Source: Bacteroidota bacterium
Lineage (GTDB): Bacteria; Bacteroidota; Bacteroidia; Bacteroidales; WCHB1-69
Assembly: GCA_023459435.1 (NCBI GenBank)
Contig: JAEWUL010000206.1
Span: 1 to 9,903, forward strand
Length of the DNA stretch: 9,903 nucleotides
Direction: 5' to 3'
Positions within the stretch are counted from its first letter, which is position 1. Each line of letters starts with the position of its first letter. Shown here one piece after another: positions 1-6,635 of the stretch. A program made the translations under genes and the position numbers. Under the pieces are notes generated by a model, which saw only the letters and a program-made list of their open reading frames with translations, had not been told where the DNA came from and ran no database searches.

Positions 1-28
1 AATTAAATTATTGACATTTAGCAATTTA

Positions 29-56
29 TTCACTTTTCACTTTTCACTCTTCACTC
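29..56. repeat. Heptamer tandem repeat, four units (TTCACTT/TTCACTC)
   Basis: Four consecutive 7-bp units: TTCACTT at 29-35 and 36-42, TTCACTC at 43-49 and 50-56. The array overlaps the last codon and stop codon of the small minus-strand gene at 51-221. A second array with the same 7-bp period but another unit lies at 4447-4481. The function is unknown; cyanobacterial STRR heptamers are a formal analogue only. Confidence 0.8.
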
Positions 57-221
57 CTTCGGTTTGCGTCGTTTTAGTATGAATATGGATCCCCAAAATG
101 CAATTGTGATCCCGATAGCTCCAAAAAACAGGATAGGGAACTTTTCAGTGTCTTCCATCAGAAAATAGAGGGGGATGATATAGATCCCTAAAAGCAGAAA
201 GTATCTGAAAACGTTTTGCAT
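51..221 (-). CDS. Small two-helix membrane protein, 56 aa, unknown function
   Basis: An intact 56-codon frame starts with ATG (219-221) four bases after the valS stop codon and ends with TGA at 51-53. The protein begins MQNVFRYFLL and has two hydrophobic segments, about residues 6-23 and 29-49. They are separated by a short acidic loop (EDTEK). The C-terminus KRRKPKE is strongly basic, so by the positive-inside rule both ends should be cytoplasmic. No family is recognised. Tight spacing behind valS suggests co-transcription and perhaps translational coupling. The stop codon lies inside a heptamer repeat array, so the last residues may come from the repeat and the original reading frame may have ended elsewhere. 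The coding call rests on the membrane-protein pattern and position, without a known homologue. Confidence 0.6.
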   Translation of the reverse strand: MQNVFRYFLLLGIYIIPLYFLMEDTEKFPILFFGAIGITIAFWGSIFILKRRKPKE

Positions 222-225
222 ATCT

Positions 226-2871
226 TTAATTTTGTAAATTGTTGATCTGTTCTTTTAAAATGGTGATTTTCTCTTCAGCATCAGCCATTTTTTTCTTTTC
301 TATCGCTACAACATGCTCGGGTGCTCCTGAAACAAATTTTTCATTAGAAAGCTTTTTCATGACAGAATTCAGGAATCCTTCTGCATATTTTAGCTCGTTT
401 TGAAGTTTTTCCAATTCCTCCTCTACATTGATTGTATCACCTAAAGGGATATAATATTCAGTGTTTTGTTCAATAAAAGAGATGGATCCGGGTACTTTTT
501 CAGTGACATACCGGATGGTTGCGATATTGCATAGCTTCATTAAAACGGAATTCATTTGAGCGTCATCTGAAGGAGCATTAATGTCGCCATTTTGAATAAA
601 GAGCTCAATTTGAACCTTTTGAGGAATGTTCTTCTCTGCTCTGATTCTTCGGATACTTTCCACCACTTTTAAGCAATCTGAGAATTGTGTCAGAAATTCA
701 CGTTTGGGTTCCTCAACATAGGAAGGGATCTGAGTTAACATAATAGACTCCTTTTGTCCTCTGTCAGAGATGCCATGCCATAGCTCTTCTGTAATAAAAG
801 GCATAAATGGATGTAGTATCCGCATCAGTTTTTCGAAAAGATCATTGATCTCTCCATACGATTTAATATCAATAGGTTGTTGATAAGGTGGTTTTACTAT
901 TTCAAGGAAAACAGAACAGAAATCATCCCAAATCAGTTTATACACATTCATCAGAGCATCAGAGAGACGATATTTTTCAAAATCATCATTGATTTGTCTG
1001 ATTGCTTCATTCATTCTCTGGTTAAACCAGGTGATAGCGGTAAGGGTATGTTGAGGTTGTTCAATATCAGAGCAGATCTCCCAACCTTTAATTAAACGAA
1101 AAGCGTTCCAGATTTTATTGCTGAAATTTCTTCCCTGTTCACATAAAGATTCATCAAACATCAGGTCATTCCCGGCTGGGGAACTGAAAAGCATTCCAAC
1201 TCGAACACCATCAGCACCGTATTTTTTAATTAAATCAATAGGATCAGGTGAGTTTCCTAAAGATTTTGACATTTTTCTCCTGAGTTTATCACGAACAATT
1301 CCTGTAAAATACACATCTTTAAAAGGGATCTCCTTTCTCCATTCTAAACCGGCCATAACCATTCGGGCCACCCAAAAGAAAATAATTTCAGGAGCTGTGA
1401 TTAGGACAGCTGTTGGATAATAGTATTGAATATCAGCATTGTCAGGATTTCTGATTCCGTCAAATACGGAGATAGGCCACAACCATGAAGAGAACCAGGT
1501 GTCCATAACATCTTCATCCTGAATAAGATCTGATAACTGTAGCTTTAGGTGAGGATATTTGTTTTGGGCAATTTCTAAAGCTTGTTCTGCTGTTTTTGCC
1601 ACCACAAAATCATTGTTAGGCAAGTAATAAGCGGGGATTCTATGCCCCCACCATAATTGTCTGCTGATACACCAGTCTTTTACATTCTCCATCCAGTGGG
1701 AGTATGTGTTTTTAAATTTTTCAGGGAAAAAGCGGATGGTGTCATTCATAACAACATCCAGGGCAGGTTTTGCCATGGATGTCATATCACAGAACCATTG
1801 TAATGAGAGTTTGGGTTCAATCACCTCATTCGTTCGCTCGGAGAAACCGATTTTATTGGTATACTCTTCCATTTTTACCAGATTTCCGGATTGCTCCAAT
1901 AATGGAATAATCTGTTTTCTAGCTTCAAAACGATCTACTCCAATCAAAACTTCAGCCTTTTCATTTAAAGTGCCGTTGTCATTGAAAATATTGATCGAAG
2001 GAAGTTTATGTTTGATCCCGATATGGTAGTCGTTTATATCATGTGCAGGTGTAATTTTAAGAGCTCCCGTTCCAAACTCCTGATCCACATATTCGTCAAA
2101 AATGAGAGGAATAGAACGATTCACGAGAGGAACGAAACACCTTTTCCCTTTTAGATGTGAAAAACGCTCATCTTCAGGATGCATACAAATAGCAACATCT
2201 CCTAAAATGGTTTCCGGACGGGTAGTGGCTACAGTAATATATTCATTTTCAGAACCTTCAATTTGATAGCGAACATAATAGAGCTTAGATTGAACCTCCT
2301 GATAGATTACCTCTTCATCCGAGACAGCGGTTAAAGCTTTAGGATCCCAGTTCACCATCCTAACGCCTCTGTATATAAGTCCTTTATTGTAAAGATCAAC
2401 AAAAACATCGATAACCGATTCAGAAAGGTCATCATCCATTGTAAATTTTGTACGATTCCAGTCACAGGAAGCTCCCAATTTTCTCAATTGTTGAAGGATG
2501 ATTCCGCCATGTTTCTCTTTCCATTCCCATGCATGTTCGAGGAACTGTTCACGAGTTAGCGAATTTTTCTCAATCCCTTTCTCTTTTAAAAGGGCTACAA
2601 CCTTAGCTTCTGTAGCAATTGAAGCATGATCTGTGCCTGGTACCCAAAGGGCATTGAACCCCATCATCCGAGCTCTTCTGATCAAAACATCCTGGATTGT
2701 ATTGTTTAACATGTGCCCCATATGAAGCACACCTGTGACGTTTGGTGGAGGGATTACGATAGTATAAGGTGGTTTTTTGTTTGGTTTAGAAGCAAACATT
2801 TGATGCTCTTCCCAAAAGCTATACCATTTATCTTCAATGATTTGAGGGTCGTACTTCGTAGCAATTTCCAT
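226..2871 (-). CDS. valS: Valyl-tRNA synthetase (class Ia)
   Basis: Cytoplasmic enzyme that charges tRNA-Val with valine using ATP and hydrolyses mischarged Thr-tRNA. At 881 aa it has the usual full length. The HIGH-type signature reads HMGH at residues 50-53, preceded by PPPNVTGVL. The CP1 editing domain carries TTRPET (216-221) and [12 protein letters not shown] (268-279). The KMSKS loop is at 533-537 and is followed by LGNSPDP. The anticodon-binding helices follow from about residue 590. The C-terminus from about 810 is a charged coiled-coil arm with [11 protein letters not shown], typical of ValRS. The ATG is preceded by an A-rich stretch and no strong Shine-Dalgarno. No T-box leader is visible. 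It lies 46 nt downstream of the LiaF-like gene and 4 nt upstream of the 56-aa membrane protein. A cognate tRNA-Val gene is at 9180-9254. Confidence 0.98.
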   Translation of the reverse strand: MEIATKYDPQIIEDKWYSFWEEHQMFASKPNKKPPYTIVIPPPNVTGVLHMGHMLNNTIQDVLIRRARMMGFNALWVPGTDHASIATEAKVVALLKEKGIEKNSLTREQFLEHAWEWKEKHGGIILQQLRKLGASCDWNRTKFTMDDDLSESVIDVFVDLYNKGLIYRGVRMVNWDPKALTAVSDEEVIYQEVQSKLYYVRYQIEGSENEYITVATTRPETILGDVAICMHPEDERFSHLKGKRCFVPLVNRSIPLIFDEYVDQEFGTGALKITPAHDINDYHIGIKHKLPSINIFNDNGTLNEKAEVLIGVDRFEARKQIIPLLEQSGNLVKMEEYTNKIGFSERTNEVIEPKLSLQWFCDMTSMAKPALDVVMNDTIRFFPEKFKNTYSHWMENVKDWCISRQLWWGHRIPAYYLPNNDFVVAKTAEQALEIAQNKYPHLKLQLSDLIQDEDVMDTWFSSWLWPISVFDGIRNPDNADIQYYYPTAVLITAPEIIFFWVARMVMAGLEWRKEIPFKDVYFTGIVRDKLRRKMSKSLGNSPDPIDLIKKYGADGVRVGMLFSSPAGNDLMFDESLCEQGRNFSNKIWNAFRLIKGWEICSDIEQPQHTLTAITWFNQRMNEAIRQINDDFEKYRLSDALMNVYKLIWDDFCSVFLEIVKPPYQQPIDIKSYGEINDLFEKLMRILHPFMPFITEELWHGISDRGQKESIMLTQIPSYVEEPKREFLTQFSDCLKVVESIRRIRAEKNIPQKVQIELFIQNGDINAPSDDAQMNSVLMKLCNIATIRYVTEKVPGSISFIEQNTEYYIPLGDTINVEEELEKLQNELKYAEGFLNSVMKKLSNEKFVSGAPEHVVAIEKKKMADAEEKITILKEQINNLQN

Positions 2872-2898
2872 CTTTTTTACAGGTTTTAGTTAAGCCTG

Positions 2899-2906
2899 CA
2901 AATTTA
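2899..2906 (-). promoter_or_regulatory. Possible -7 promoter box for valS
   Basis: Read on the minus strand this is TAAATTTG, an exact match to the Bacteroidota -7 motif TAnnTTTG. It lies about 28 nt before the valS ATG, in the 46-nt gap after the LiaF-like gene. No TTTG -33 box is seen at the expected distance, so the call rests on one element only. It would let valS be expressed independently of the psp genes. Confidence 0.4.
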
Positions 2907-2917
2907 CGAGAATTTTT

Positions 2918-3838
2918 TTAATATCTCATGATATCTACTGAAGAAACATCTGCAGCAACGTTGATCTCGATGATTCCTGTTGTTTTGGCAGTTTCTGATG
3001 AGGCAAACGAGCCATCTTCCATCTTTTTTAACCCTTTCACATTGAATGAGGAGAGAACGTTGTCTTTCTTAACAATACATTTCATATTTTTAGGGACTCT
3101 AACCTTAATAGATGAAGCTCCGGATTCAACAATCACCATCACTTTGGGGAGCAACGATCCCAATTTTAAGTCAACGGATGATGCATTTGCACTAACGTTT
3201 ATTTTTTCAACTTTAAACTGACTCAAATCGATCTCACCTTTCGTTGCATTAATATCAAGGTTGATTGTCCAGATAGGTTTTTCACCGAGTAAAACTTTAA
3301 AACGGGGAACGATATTGGTTCTATCTTCTAGAGGGTAAAGTTCCACATCGAGTTCTGCTTTATTGTTGATGATCCTTTTTTCAATCTCTACCTCCCCTTT
3401 CCCGGATTGAGTAGAATCAGCCATTTCAAAAAGTTTCAATCCTTTGATAAAGGTCACTTTACTGGCACTAATCTCCAGATTAAGAGTAGCATTTGTGATT
3501 GCTTCTTCATTGTAACTGATTGTTTCTTCAACAATTTTATTGTTAACGATAGTCGTATCCAATACTTTTTCAATTCTGTATTTTCTGCTCATATGGATTG
3601 AACTGTCACTGTTGGAAATGAAAAGCAAACCAATGGTTAAAGCCAGCATTAAGATTTGCAGTACCAGCTTTATCCAGTCTTTAACCGGAATGATGCTGAT
3701 TCCGATAAAAATGAAGATAACCGGCCATAATCTAAAAAAATCGAGCCAGCTAAATGTGATAAATTCTAGAGATTTTAGGATCCAAAGAGAACCGAGTGTA
3801 ATAAAAAATATACCTGAAAAAATGTTTTTAGTATTCAT
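2918..3838 (-). CDS. LiaF-like membrane protein with C-terminal Toastrack-type beta domain
   Basis: 306-aa membrane protein. The N-terminal 76 residues contain three hydrophobic helices (about 5-25, 34-52, 57-76); the second includes LWPVIFIFIGISI, typical of the LiaI/LiaF transmembrane region. From about residue 115 the chain is beta-rich with recurring rungs: ISASKVTF (123-130), NASSVDLKL (218-226), GASSIKVRVP (240-249) and ADVSSVDI (296-303). This is the pattern of the LiaF C-terminal/DUF4097 group, also called Toastrack. Family knowledge links LiaF proteins to control of cell-envelope stress signalling; the exact role here is inferred. The ATG lies 2 nt after the stop of the upstream PspC gene, so the two are almost certainly co-transcribed. 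No histidine kinase, regulator or PspA gene is in view. Confidence 0.75.
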   Translation of the reverse strand: MNTKNIFSGIFFITLGSLWILKSLEFITFSWLDFFRLWPVIFIFIGISIIPVKDWIKLVLQILMLALTIGLLFISNSDSSIHMSRKYRIEKVLDTTIVNNKIVEETISYNEEAITNATLNLEISASKVTFIKGLKLFEMADSTQSGKGEVEIEKRIINNKAELDVELYPLEDRTNIVPRFKVLLGEKPIWTINLDINATKGEIDLSQFKVEKINVSANASSVDLKLGSLLPKVMVIVESGASSIKVRVPKNMKCIVKKDNVLSSFNVKGLKKMEDGSFASSETAKTTGIIEINVAADVSSVDIMRY

Positions 3839-3840
3839 GG

Positions 3841-4443
3841 TTACGATTTTGATTTTGAATTAAAACTAAATATGATCAACAAAATACCACAAAAGATAAG
3901 AATGGCAGGGAAATAAAACTCAAATCTAAAAAATGGACAAAATTTGGCAATCAGGATCGTAGCTCCCAACCCTATAAAGAGGGTTCCAATGATTGAGAGG
4001 AAAAACTTTCCAGTTGTGGTGCTTTTTCCAAAATTCTCTGCTTTTTCCTCCATCTCTTTTCCAAAATTTTTCATATTCCTTTCAAAATCTTTGCCTAATT
4101 CCTCCATTTTGGCTCCAAATTGATTCCCGACATCTTCCATTTTGGCTCCCATACGATCCCCAAAATCTTTTCCTTCCTGTTCAAAATCCTTTCTCTTATC
4201 GGTTTTAGAATCTGAAGCGCTTTCAGGATCAGGATTTTTGTCATGTAACTCATTTTCACCCGGATGTTTTGGAATGATTATGGCCAGAGCAATGTATAGG
4301 AAAAATCCTAACATTCCAAAAAAGAGCATGAATACAAATAAAATTCTAATCAACACAGGGTCAATGTTGAAATATTCTGCAATTCCACTGCATACGCCCG
4401 CAATTTTCGGGTCTTTGATGCTTCTGTATAAACGGTTGTTCAT
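3841..4443 (-). CDS. PspC-domain protein with hendecad-repeat helix and two C-terminal TM helices
   Basis: 200-aa inner-membrane protein. Residues 4-59 are a PspC domain: KIAGVCSGIAEYFNIDP (13-29) followed by a transmembrane helix (about 32-57). A polar linker (60-90) leads into four 11-residue repeats (94-137) forming a predicted amphipathic helix, then two more transmembrane helices (about 146-166 and 174-194). PspC proteins take part in phage-shock/envelope-stress responses. The hendecad segment is not part of the minimal PspC domain and could lie on the membrane surface; that is inference. The N-terminal domain closely resembles the small PspC encoded upstream, so they look like paralogues. 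A heptamer repeat array, with no recognisable Shine-Dalgarno, directly precedes the ATG. The next gene starts 2 nt after the stop codon. Confidence 0.85.
   Translation of the reverse strand: MNNRLYRSIKDPKIAGVCSGIAEYFNIDPVLIRILFVFMLFFGMLGFFLYIALAIIIPKHPGENELHDKNPDPESASDSKTDKRKDFEQEGKDFGDRMGAKMEDVGNQFGAKMEELGKDFERNMKNFGKEMEEKAENFGKSTTTGKFFLSIIGTLFIGLGATILIAKFCPFFRFEFYFPAILIFCGILLIIFSFNSKSKS
4033..4164 (-). repeat. Four 33-bp repeats encoding 11-residue units
   Basis: Codons 94-137 of the larger PspC gene fall into four 11-residue units. Hydrophobic residues sit at unit positions 1, 5 and 9 (F/M/M, V/F/M, L/F/M, F/M/A), and Gly is at position 2 in every unit. At DNA level the 14-mer TCCATTTTGGCTCC occurs at 4103-4116 and 4136-4149, exactly 33 bp apart, indicating duplication. 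Confidence 0.85.
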
Positions 4444-4446
4444 AAT

Positions 4447-4481
4447 GTCTAAAGTCTAAAGTCTAATGTCTCATGTCTAAA
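4447..4481. repeat. Heptamer tandem repeat, five units (GTCTAAA and variants)
   Basis: Five 7-bp units between the two pspC genes: GTCTAAA at 4447-4453, 4454-4460 and 4475-4481, GTCTAAT at 4461-4467 and GTCTCAT at 4468-4474. TCTAATGTC (4462-4470) is also the exact inverse of GACATTAGA (4488-4496), giving a possible 9-bp stem with a 17-nt loop. On the minus-strand transcript this lies just before the start codon of the larger pspC gene. Confidence 0.85.
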
Positions 4482-4509
4482 GGTTTTGACATTAGATGGG
4501 GGTTATTAC

Positions 4510-4695
4510 TTAATTTTCAGGGGTTAAAATCCAGGTAGCTATATAGATCAGGATTCCTGATCCTCCGGCTAGGGTGAACACTACGAACAGCACCCGAACC
4601 AGAGTAGGGTCAATATTAAAATAATCAGCTAAACCGCCACAAACTCCGGCAATTCTGCGATTTGTATTGCTTCTGATAAACTTTTTATAAGTCAT
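4510..4695 (-). CDS. Small PspC-domain protein, 61 aa
   Basis: A minimal PspC domain and little else. RIAGVCGGLADYFNIDP (14-30) is followed by one transmembrane helix (about 33-57) ending WILTPEN. The ATG at 4693-4695 is chosen; an in-frame TTG at 4728 would add 11 Lys-rich residues but is not needed for the domain. The ATG is preceded by an A/T run, as is common in this phylum. PspC-family proteins are inner-membrane components of envelope-stress responses and can sense or transmit membrane damage. This is the first gene of a leftward operon with a second PspC and a LiaF-like protein. A promoter matching the Bacteroidota consensus lies at 4740-4772. Whether it acts as partner, antagonist or spare copy of the longer PspC cannot be told from sequence. 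Confidence 0.88.
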   Translation of the reverse strand: MTYKKFIRSNTNRRIAGVCGGLADYFNIDPTLVRVLFVVFTLAGGSGILIYIATWILTPEN

Positions 4696-4739
4696 TTTTA
4701 TTTTTTTTAATGTTGAAAAAACATTCAATTTTATAATCG

Positions 4740-4772
4740 CAAAGATAGAAAAATATAATTAAATTTGCAAAA
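4740..4772 (-). promoter_or_regulatory. Bacteroidota-type promoter for the pspC operon
   Basis: Read on the minus strand: TTTTG (4768-4772) as -33 element, 20 nt spacer, then TATCTTTG (4740-4747) matching the -7 consensus TAnnTTTG. This is the best two-box promoter in the window. It lies 44 nt before the ATG of the small pspC gene and overlaps the folK -7 box on the other strand. Confidence 0.65.
4760..4767 (+). promoter_or_regulatory. -7 promoter box for folK
   Basis: TAAATTTG, an exact TAnnTTTG match. It ends only 14 nt before the first folK ATG (4782), so the mRNA leader would be roughly ten nucleotides or less. No -33 TTTG is obvious. Its TTTG forms half of the palindrome TTTGCAAA (4764-4771), whose other half is the -33 box of the divergent psp promoter. 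Confidence 0.5.
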
Positions 4773-4781
4773 TAAAAATTT

Positions 4782-5237
4782 ATGATGGCACATGTTTTTA
4801 TCGGTTTGGGGTCAAATAAGGGTGATAGAGCGGTTTATCTAGCAAAAGCTATAGATATGATGGTTCAATATGGAAACGTGATGATAAGAAAATCTTCTGT
4901 GATAGAAACAGAATCTTGGGGTTTTAACTCATCTCCGTTTCTTAATCAGGTAGTTTTGATCCAAACAATGTTGTCACCAATTCAGTTGCTGGAACAATTA
5001 AAAAGTATTGAGAGATCACTGGGGAGGGTTCAGAAGTCGATACAATTAGGAGATCAGATTCAATATCATGACAGGACGATAGATCTGGATATTCTGTTAT
5101 ATGATAAAGAGCAGATCACAACTCCGGAATTGGTAGTTCCTCATCCTGAGATGCTCCATAGAGATTTTGTGATGATCCCTTTTAAAGAGATTGCTGATCC
5201 TGAATTTATACTTTTCATTAACAACACTTCAAACTAA
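4782..5237 (+). CDS. folK: 6-hydroxymethyl-7,8-dihydropterin pyrophosphokinase (HPPK)
   Basis: Cytoplasmic enzyme of folate synthesis that transfers pyrophosphate from ATP to 6-hydroxymethyl-7,8-dihydropterin. The frame has 151 codons, near the usual family length. Numbered from the second Met (4785), it shows GLGSNKGD (7-14), FLNQV (52-56), DRTIDLDIL (96-104) with the two Mg-binding Asp at 100 and 102, and VPHPEMLHRDFVMIP (118-132). Two adjacent ATGs (4782, 4785) are possible starts; the second fits family N-termini better. The gene faces away from the psp operon with an 86-nt divergent gap. It is followed after 4 nt by the deoxynucleoside kinase gene, so the pair should be one transcript. 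Confidence 0.95.
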   Translation: MMAHVFIGLGSNKGDRAVYLAKAIDMMVQYGNVMIRKSSVIETESWGFNSSPFLNQVVLIQTMLSPIQLLEQLKSIERSLGRVQKSIQLGDQIQYHDRTIDLDILLYDKEQITTPELVVPHPEMLHRDFVMIPFKEIADPEFILFINNTSN

Positions 5238-5241
5238 TCAG

Positions 5242-5874
5242 ATGAACTATAATTATATTGTAATTGAAGGATGTATTGGAGCCGGAAAAACGTCGCTGGC
5301 TGAAATGCTGGCACACGATTTTAATGCGGAATTGGTATTAGAACGATTTGCGGATAATACATTCTTGCCTAAATTCTATAAAGATCCTGAACATTATGCT
5401 TTTCCTCTGGAAATGACATTCCTAACAGAACGATATCAACAGCTTAAAACATTACTTTCCAAAAGAGATCTATTTACCGATCTGGTTGTTGCAGATTACT
5501 TTATAGATAAATGTGTCATATTTTCCAAAAATAATTTACAAACAGATGAATATAATCTGTTTACCAAAGTGTATGAAATCATTTCTACTTACTTACCAAA
5601 GCCTGATTTATTGCTATACCTATATAATACTTCTGATAATTTATTAAAAAATATTGCCAAGAGAGGACGTCCATACGAACAAGAGATCACATCCGATTAT
5701 CTGGAATCGATTCAAGAGAACTATTTAAACTATTTAAAGAATAGGACGCAGATCCCTATTTTGATTGTAGAATCAAACAAACTAGACTTTGTCAATCATA
5801 AAGAAGATTATTATAAAATAAAAGAACTGTTGCAAAAAACCTATCCAATTGGTATCACCAGAATTAATTTTTAG
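5242..5874 (+). CDS. Deoxynucleoside kinase (dNK family)
   Basis: A 210-aa P-loop kinase that would phosphorylate deoxynucleosides to 5'-monophosphates in nucleotide salvage. The Walker A loop GCIGAGKTS is at residues 10-18, the substrate-side Glu in LERFADN at 33-39, TERYQQL at 62-68 and the Arg-rich lid RGRPYEQ at 141-147. The family's (D/E)R(S/Y) motif reads DYF (85-87), so Arg is replaced by Tyr. Substrate preference (dA, dG or broad) cannot be read from this. The start ATG at 5242 places the P-loop at the usual distance from the N-terminus. An upstream in-frame ATG at 5191 lies inside folK and would add an unrelated 17-residue tail. It sits 4 nt after folK. Confidence 0.9.
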   Translation: MNYNYIVIEGCIGAGKTSLAEMLAHDFNAELVLERFADNTFLPKFYKDPEHYAFPLEMTFLTERYQQLKTLLSKRDLFTDLVVADYFIDKCVIFSKNNLQTDEYNLFTKVYEIISTYLPKPDLLLYLYNTSDNLLKNIAKRGRPYEQEITSDYLESIQENYLNYLKNRTQIPILIVESNKLDFVNHKEDYYKIKELLQKTYPIGITRINF

Positions 5875-5897
5875 TTTTTTGGATGAAATAGGTTTTT
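5835..5897 (+). terminator. Possible hairpin at the 3' end of the kinase gene
   Basis: AAAAACCTAT (5835-5844) and ATAGGTTTTT (5888-5897) are exact inverse copies around the stop codon at 5872-5874, with a 43-nt loop. A T-rich stretch follows (5906-5921). The stem is AT-rich and the loop long, so a terminator role is weak. Confidence 0.3.
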
Positions 5898-5914
5898 AAT
5901 ACACATTTTTTTAT

Positions 5915-5922
5915 TATTTTTG
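5915..5922 (+). promoter_or_regulatory. -7 promoter box before the pseudopilin-like gene
   Basis: TATTTTTG matches TAnnTTTG exactly, 42 nt before the ATG at 5965. At the -33 distance there is only a T-run (5893-5897). It would start a second transcript covering the genes from 5965 onward. Confidence 0.5.
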
Positions 5923-5964
5923 CTTGCTTTTTAAAATATGTAAAAGAATAAAAAAAATATCATT

Positions 5965-6633
5965 ATGAAAGTTCAAACTATATTTCGTATCTTTTTGGTA
6001 ATCATTGTTTTGGTTTTATCTGTTATGGCGTTTAGAAGTATTATGCGTCCGGAGAAATTCAAAATGGTTTACACAGAAAGAGAAAAAGAGATCCGAAATC
6101 GTCTCACCACTATTCGTGCTGCTCAACAAGTATACAAACTGGAAAATAAAAAATACGCTGAAAATATTGATGATCTGGTTAAGTTTATAAAAGATGGCAA
6201 CATTACCATTGTGAAGATCAGCGGATCAATTCCTGAAGGGATGTCTGAAAAAGATGCATTTGCCAAAGGTTTTATTACCAAAACTGAAGAAAAATATCCT
6301 GCTGCGAAGAAAGTTTTAGAGATTGATCAGAATGTGAAAGAGGCAAATCTGAAAAATTTTCAGTTTATTCCTGAAAACAATGGTAAAAAGTTTGAGATAC
6401 AAACAGCTAAGATTCAAAATGATTTTCAGGTGTACAGAATTGATGTCCCTTTAGATAATATTCTTGCCAACATGCAAAGATCTATATCTCCCAAAAACAC
6501 TAATTTTATCACCAAAGGGATTAATGCCATTTTATATAACGGTTTAGAACAAGAAAAACAATATAAAAACCTATATAAACCTATGTGGTTAGGTTCATTA
6601 ACCGAAGCCGTAACTACAGGTAGTTGGGAATAA
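5965..6633 (+). CDS. Single-pass membrane protein, pseudopilin-like, unknown function
   Basis: 222-aa protein with one N-terminal transmembrane helix (about residues 6-23), then a charged helix and a segment (46-75, including IRAAQQVYKLENKKYAENID) that resembles the alphaN helix and 'Y..N..Y....L' pattern of type II/IV pseudopilins. A prepilin-peptidase site (GFTLxE) is absent, so it is unlikely to be processed as a true pilin. The remainder (80-222) is lysine-rich and matches no family I recognise. The bulk should be periplasmic. The gene follows the kinase after 90 nt with its own possible promoter. It ends 2 nt before the DUF3822-like gene, which suggests the two products work together. 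A functional name is not justified. Confidence 0.8.
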   Translation: MKVQTIFRIFLVIIVLVLSVMAFRSIMRPEKFKMVYTEREKEIRNRLTTIRAAQQVYKLENKKYAENIDDLVKFIKDGNITIVKISGSIPEGMSEKDAFAKGFITKTEEKYPAAKKVLEIDQNVKEANLKNFQFIPENNGKKFEIQTAKIQNDFQVYRIDVPLDNILANMQRSISPKNTNFITKGINAILYNGLEQEKQYKNLYKPMWLGSLTEAVTTGSWE

Positions 6634-6635
6634 AT

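Noticed and set aside
877..2029. Plus-strand open frames opposite valS
   Set aside because: Shadows of a long, well-conserved gene; the translated products show no family features.
2872..2917. T-box leader upstream of valS
   Set aside because: The gap is only 46 nt, far too short for a T-box, and these are not typical of this phylum.
3993..4459. Plus-strand frames opposite the larger pspC gene
   Set aside because: They mirror the repetitive coding sequence and the minus-strand protein has a clear PspC domain.
29..4481. Heptamer arrays as CRISPR
   Set aside because: Units are 7 bp and directly adjacent, with no spacers and no cas genes.
4696..4728. TTG start that would extend the small PspC by 11 residues
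   Set aside because: ATG at 4693-4695 fits the domain start, and the extension would move the start into the promoter leader.
5191..5241. ATG start for the deoxynucleoside kinase inside folK
   Set aside because: Adds 17 residues with no family counterpart; ATG at 5242 lies right after the folK stop.
6624..6635. TTG start for the DUF3822-like gene
   Set aside because: Overlaps the previous gene and adds only four residues; ATG at 6636 is available.
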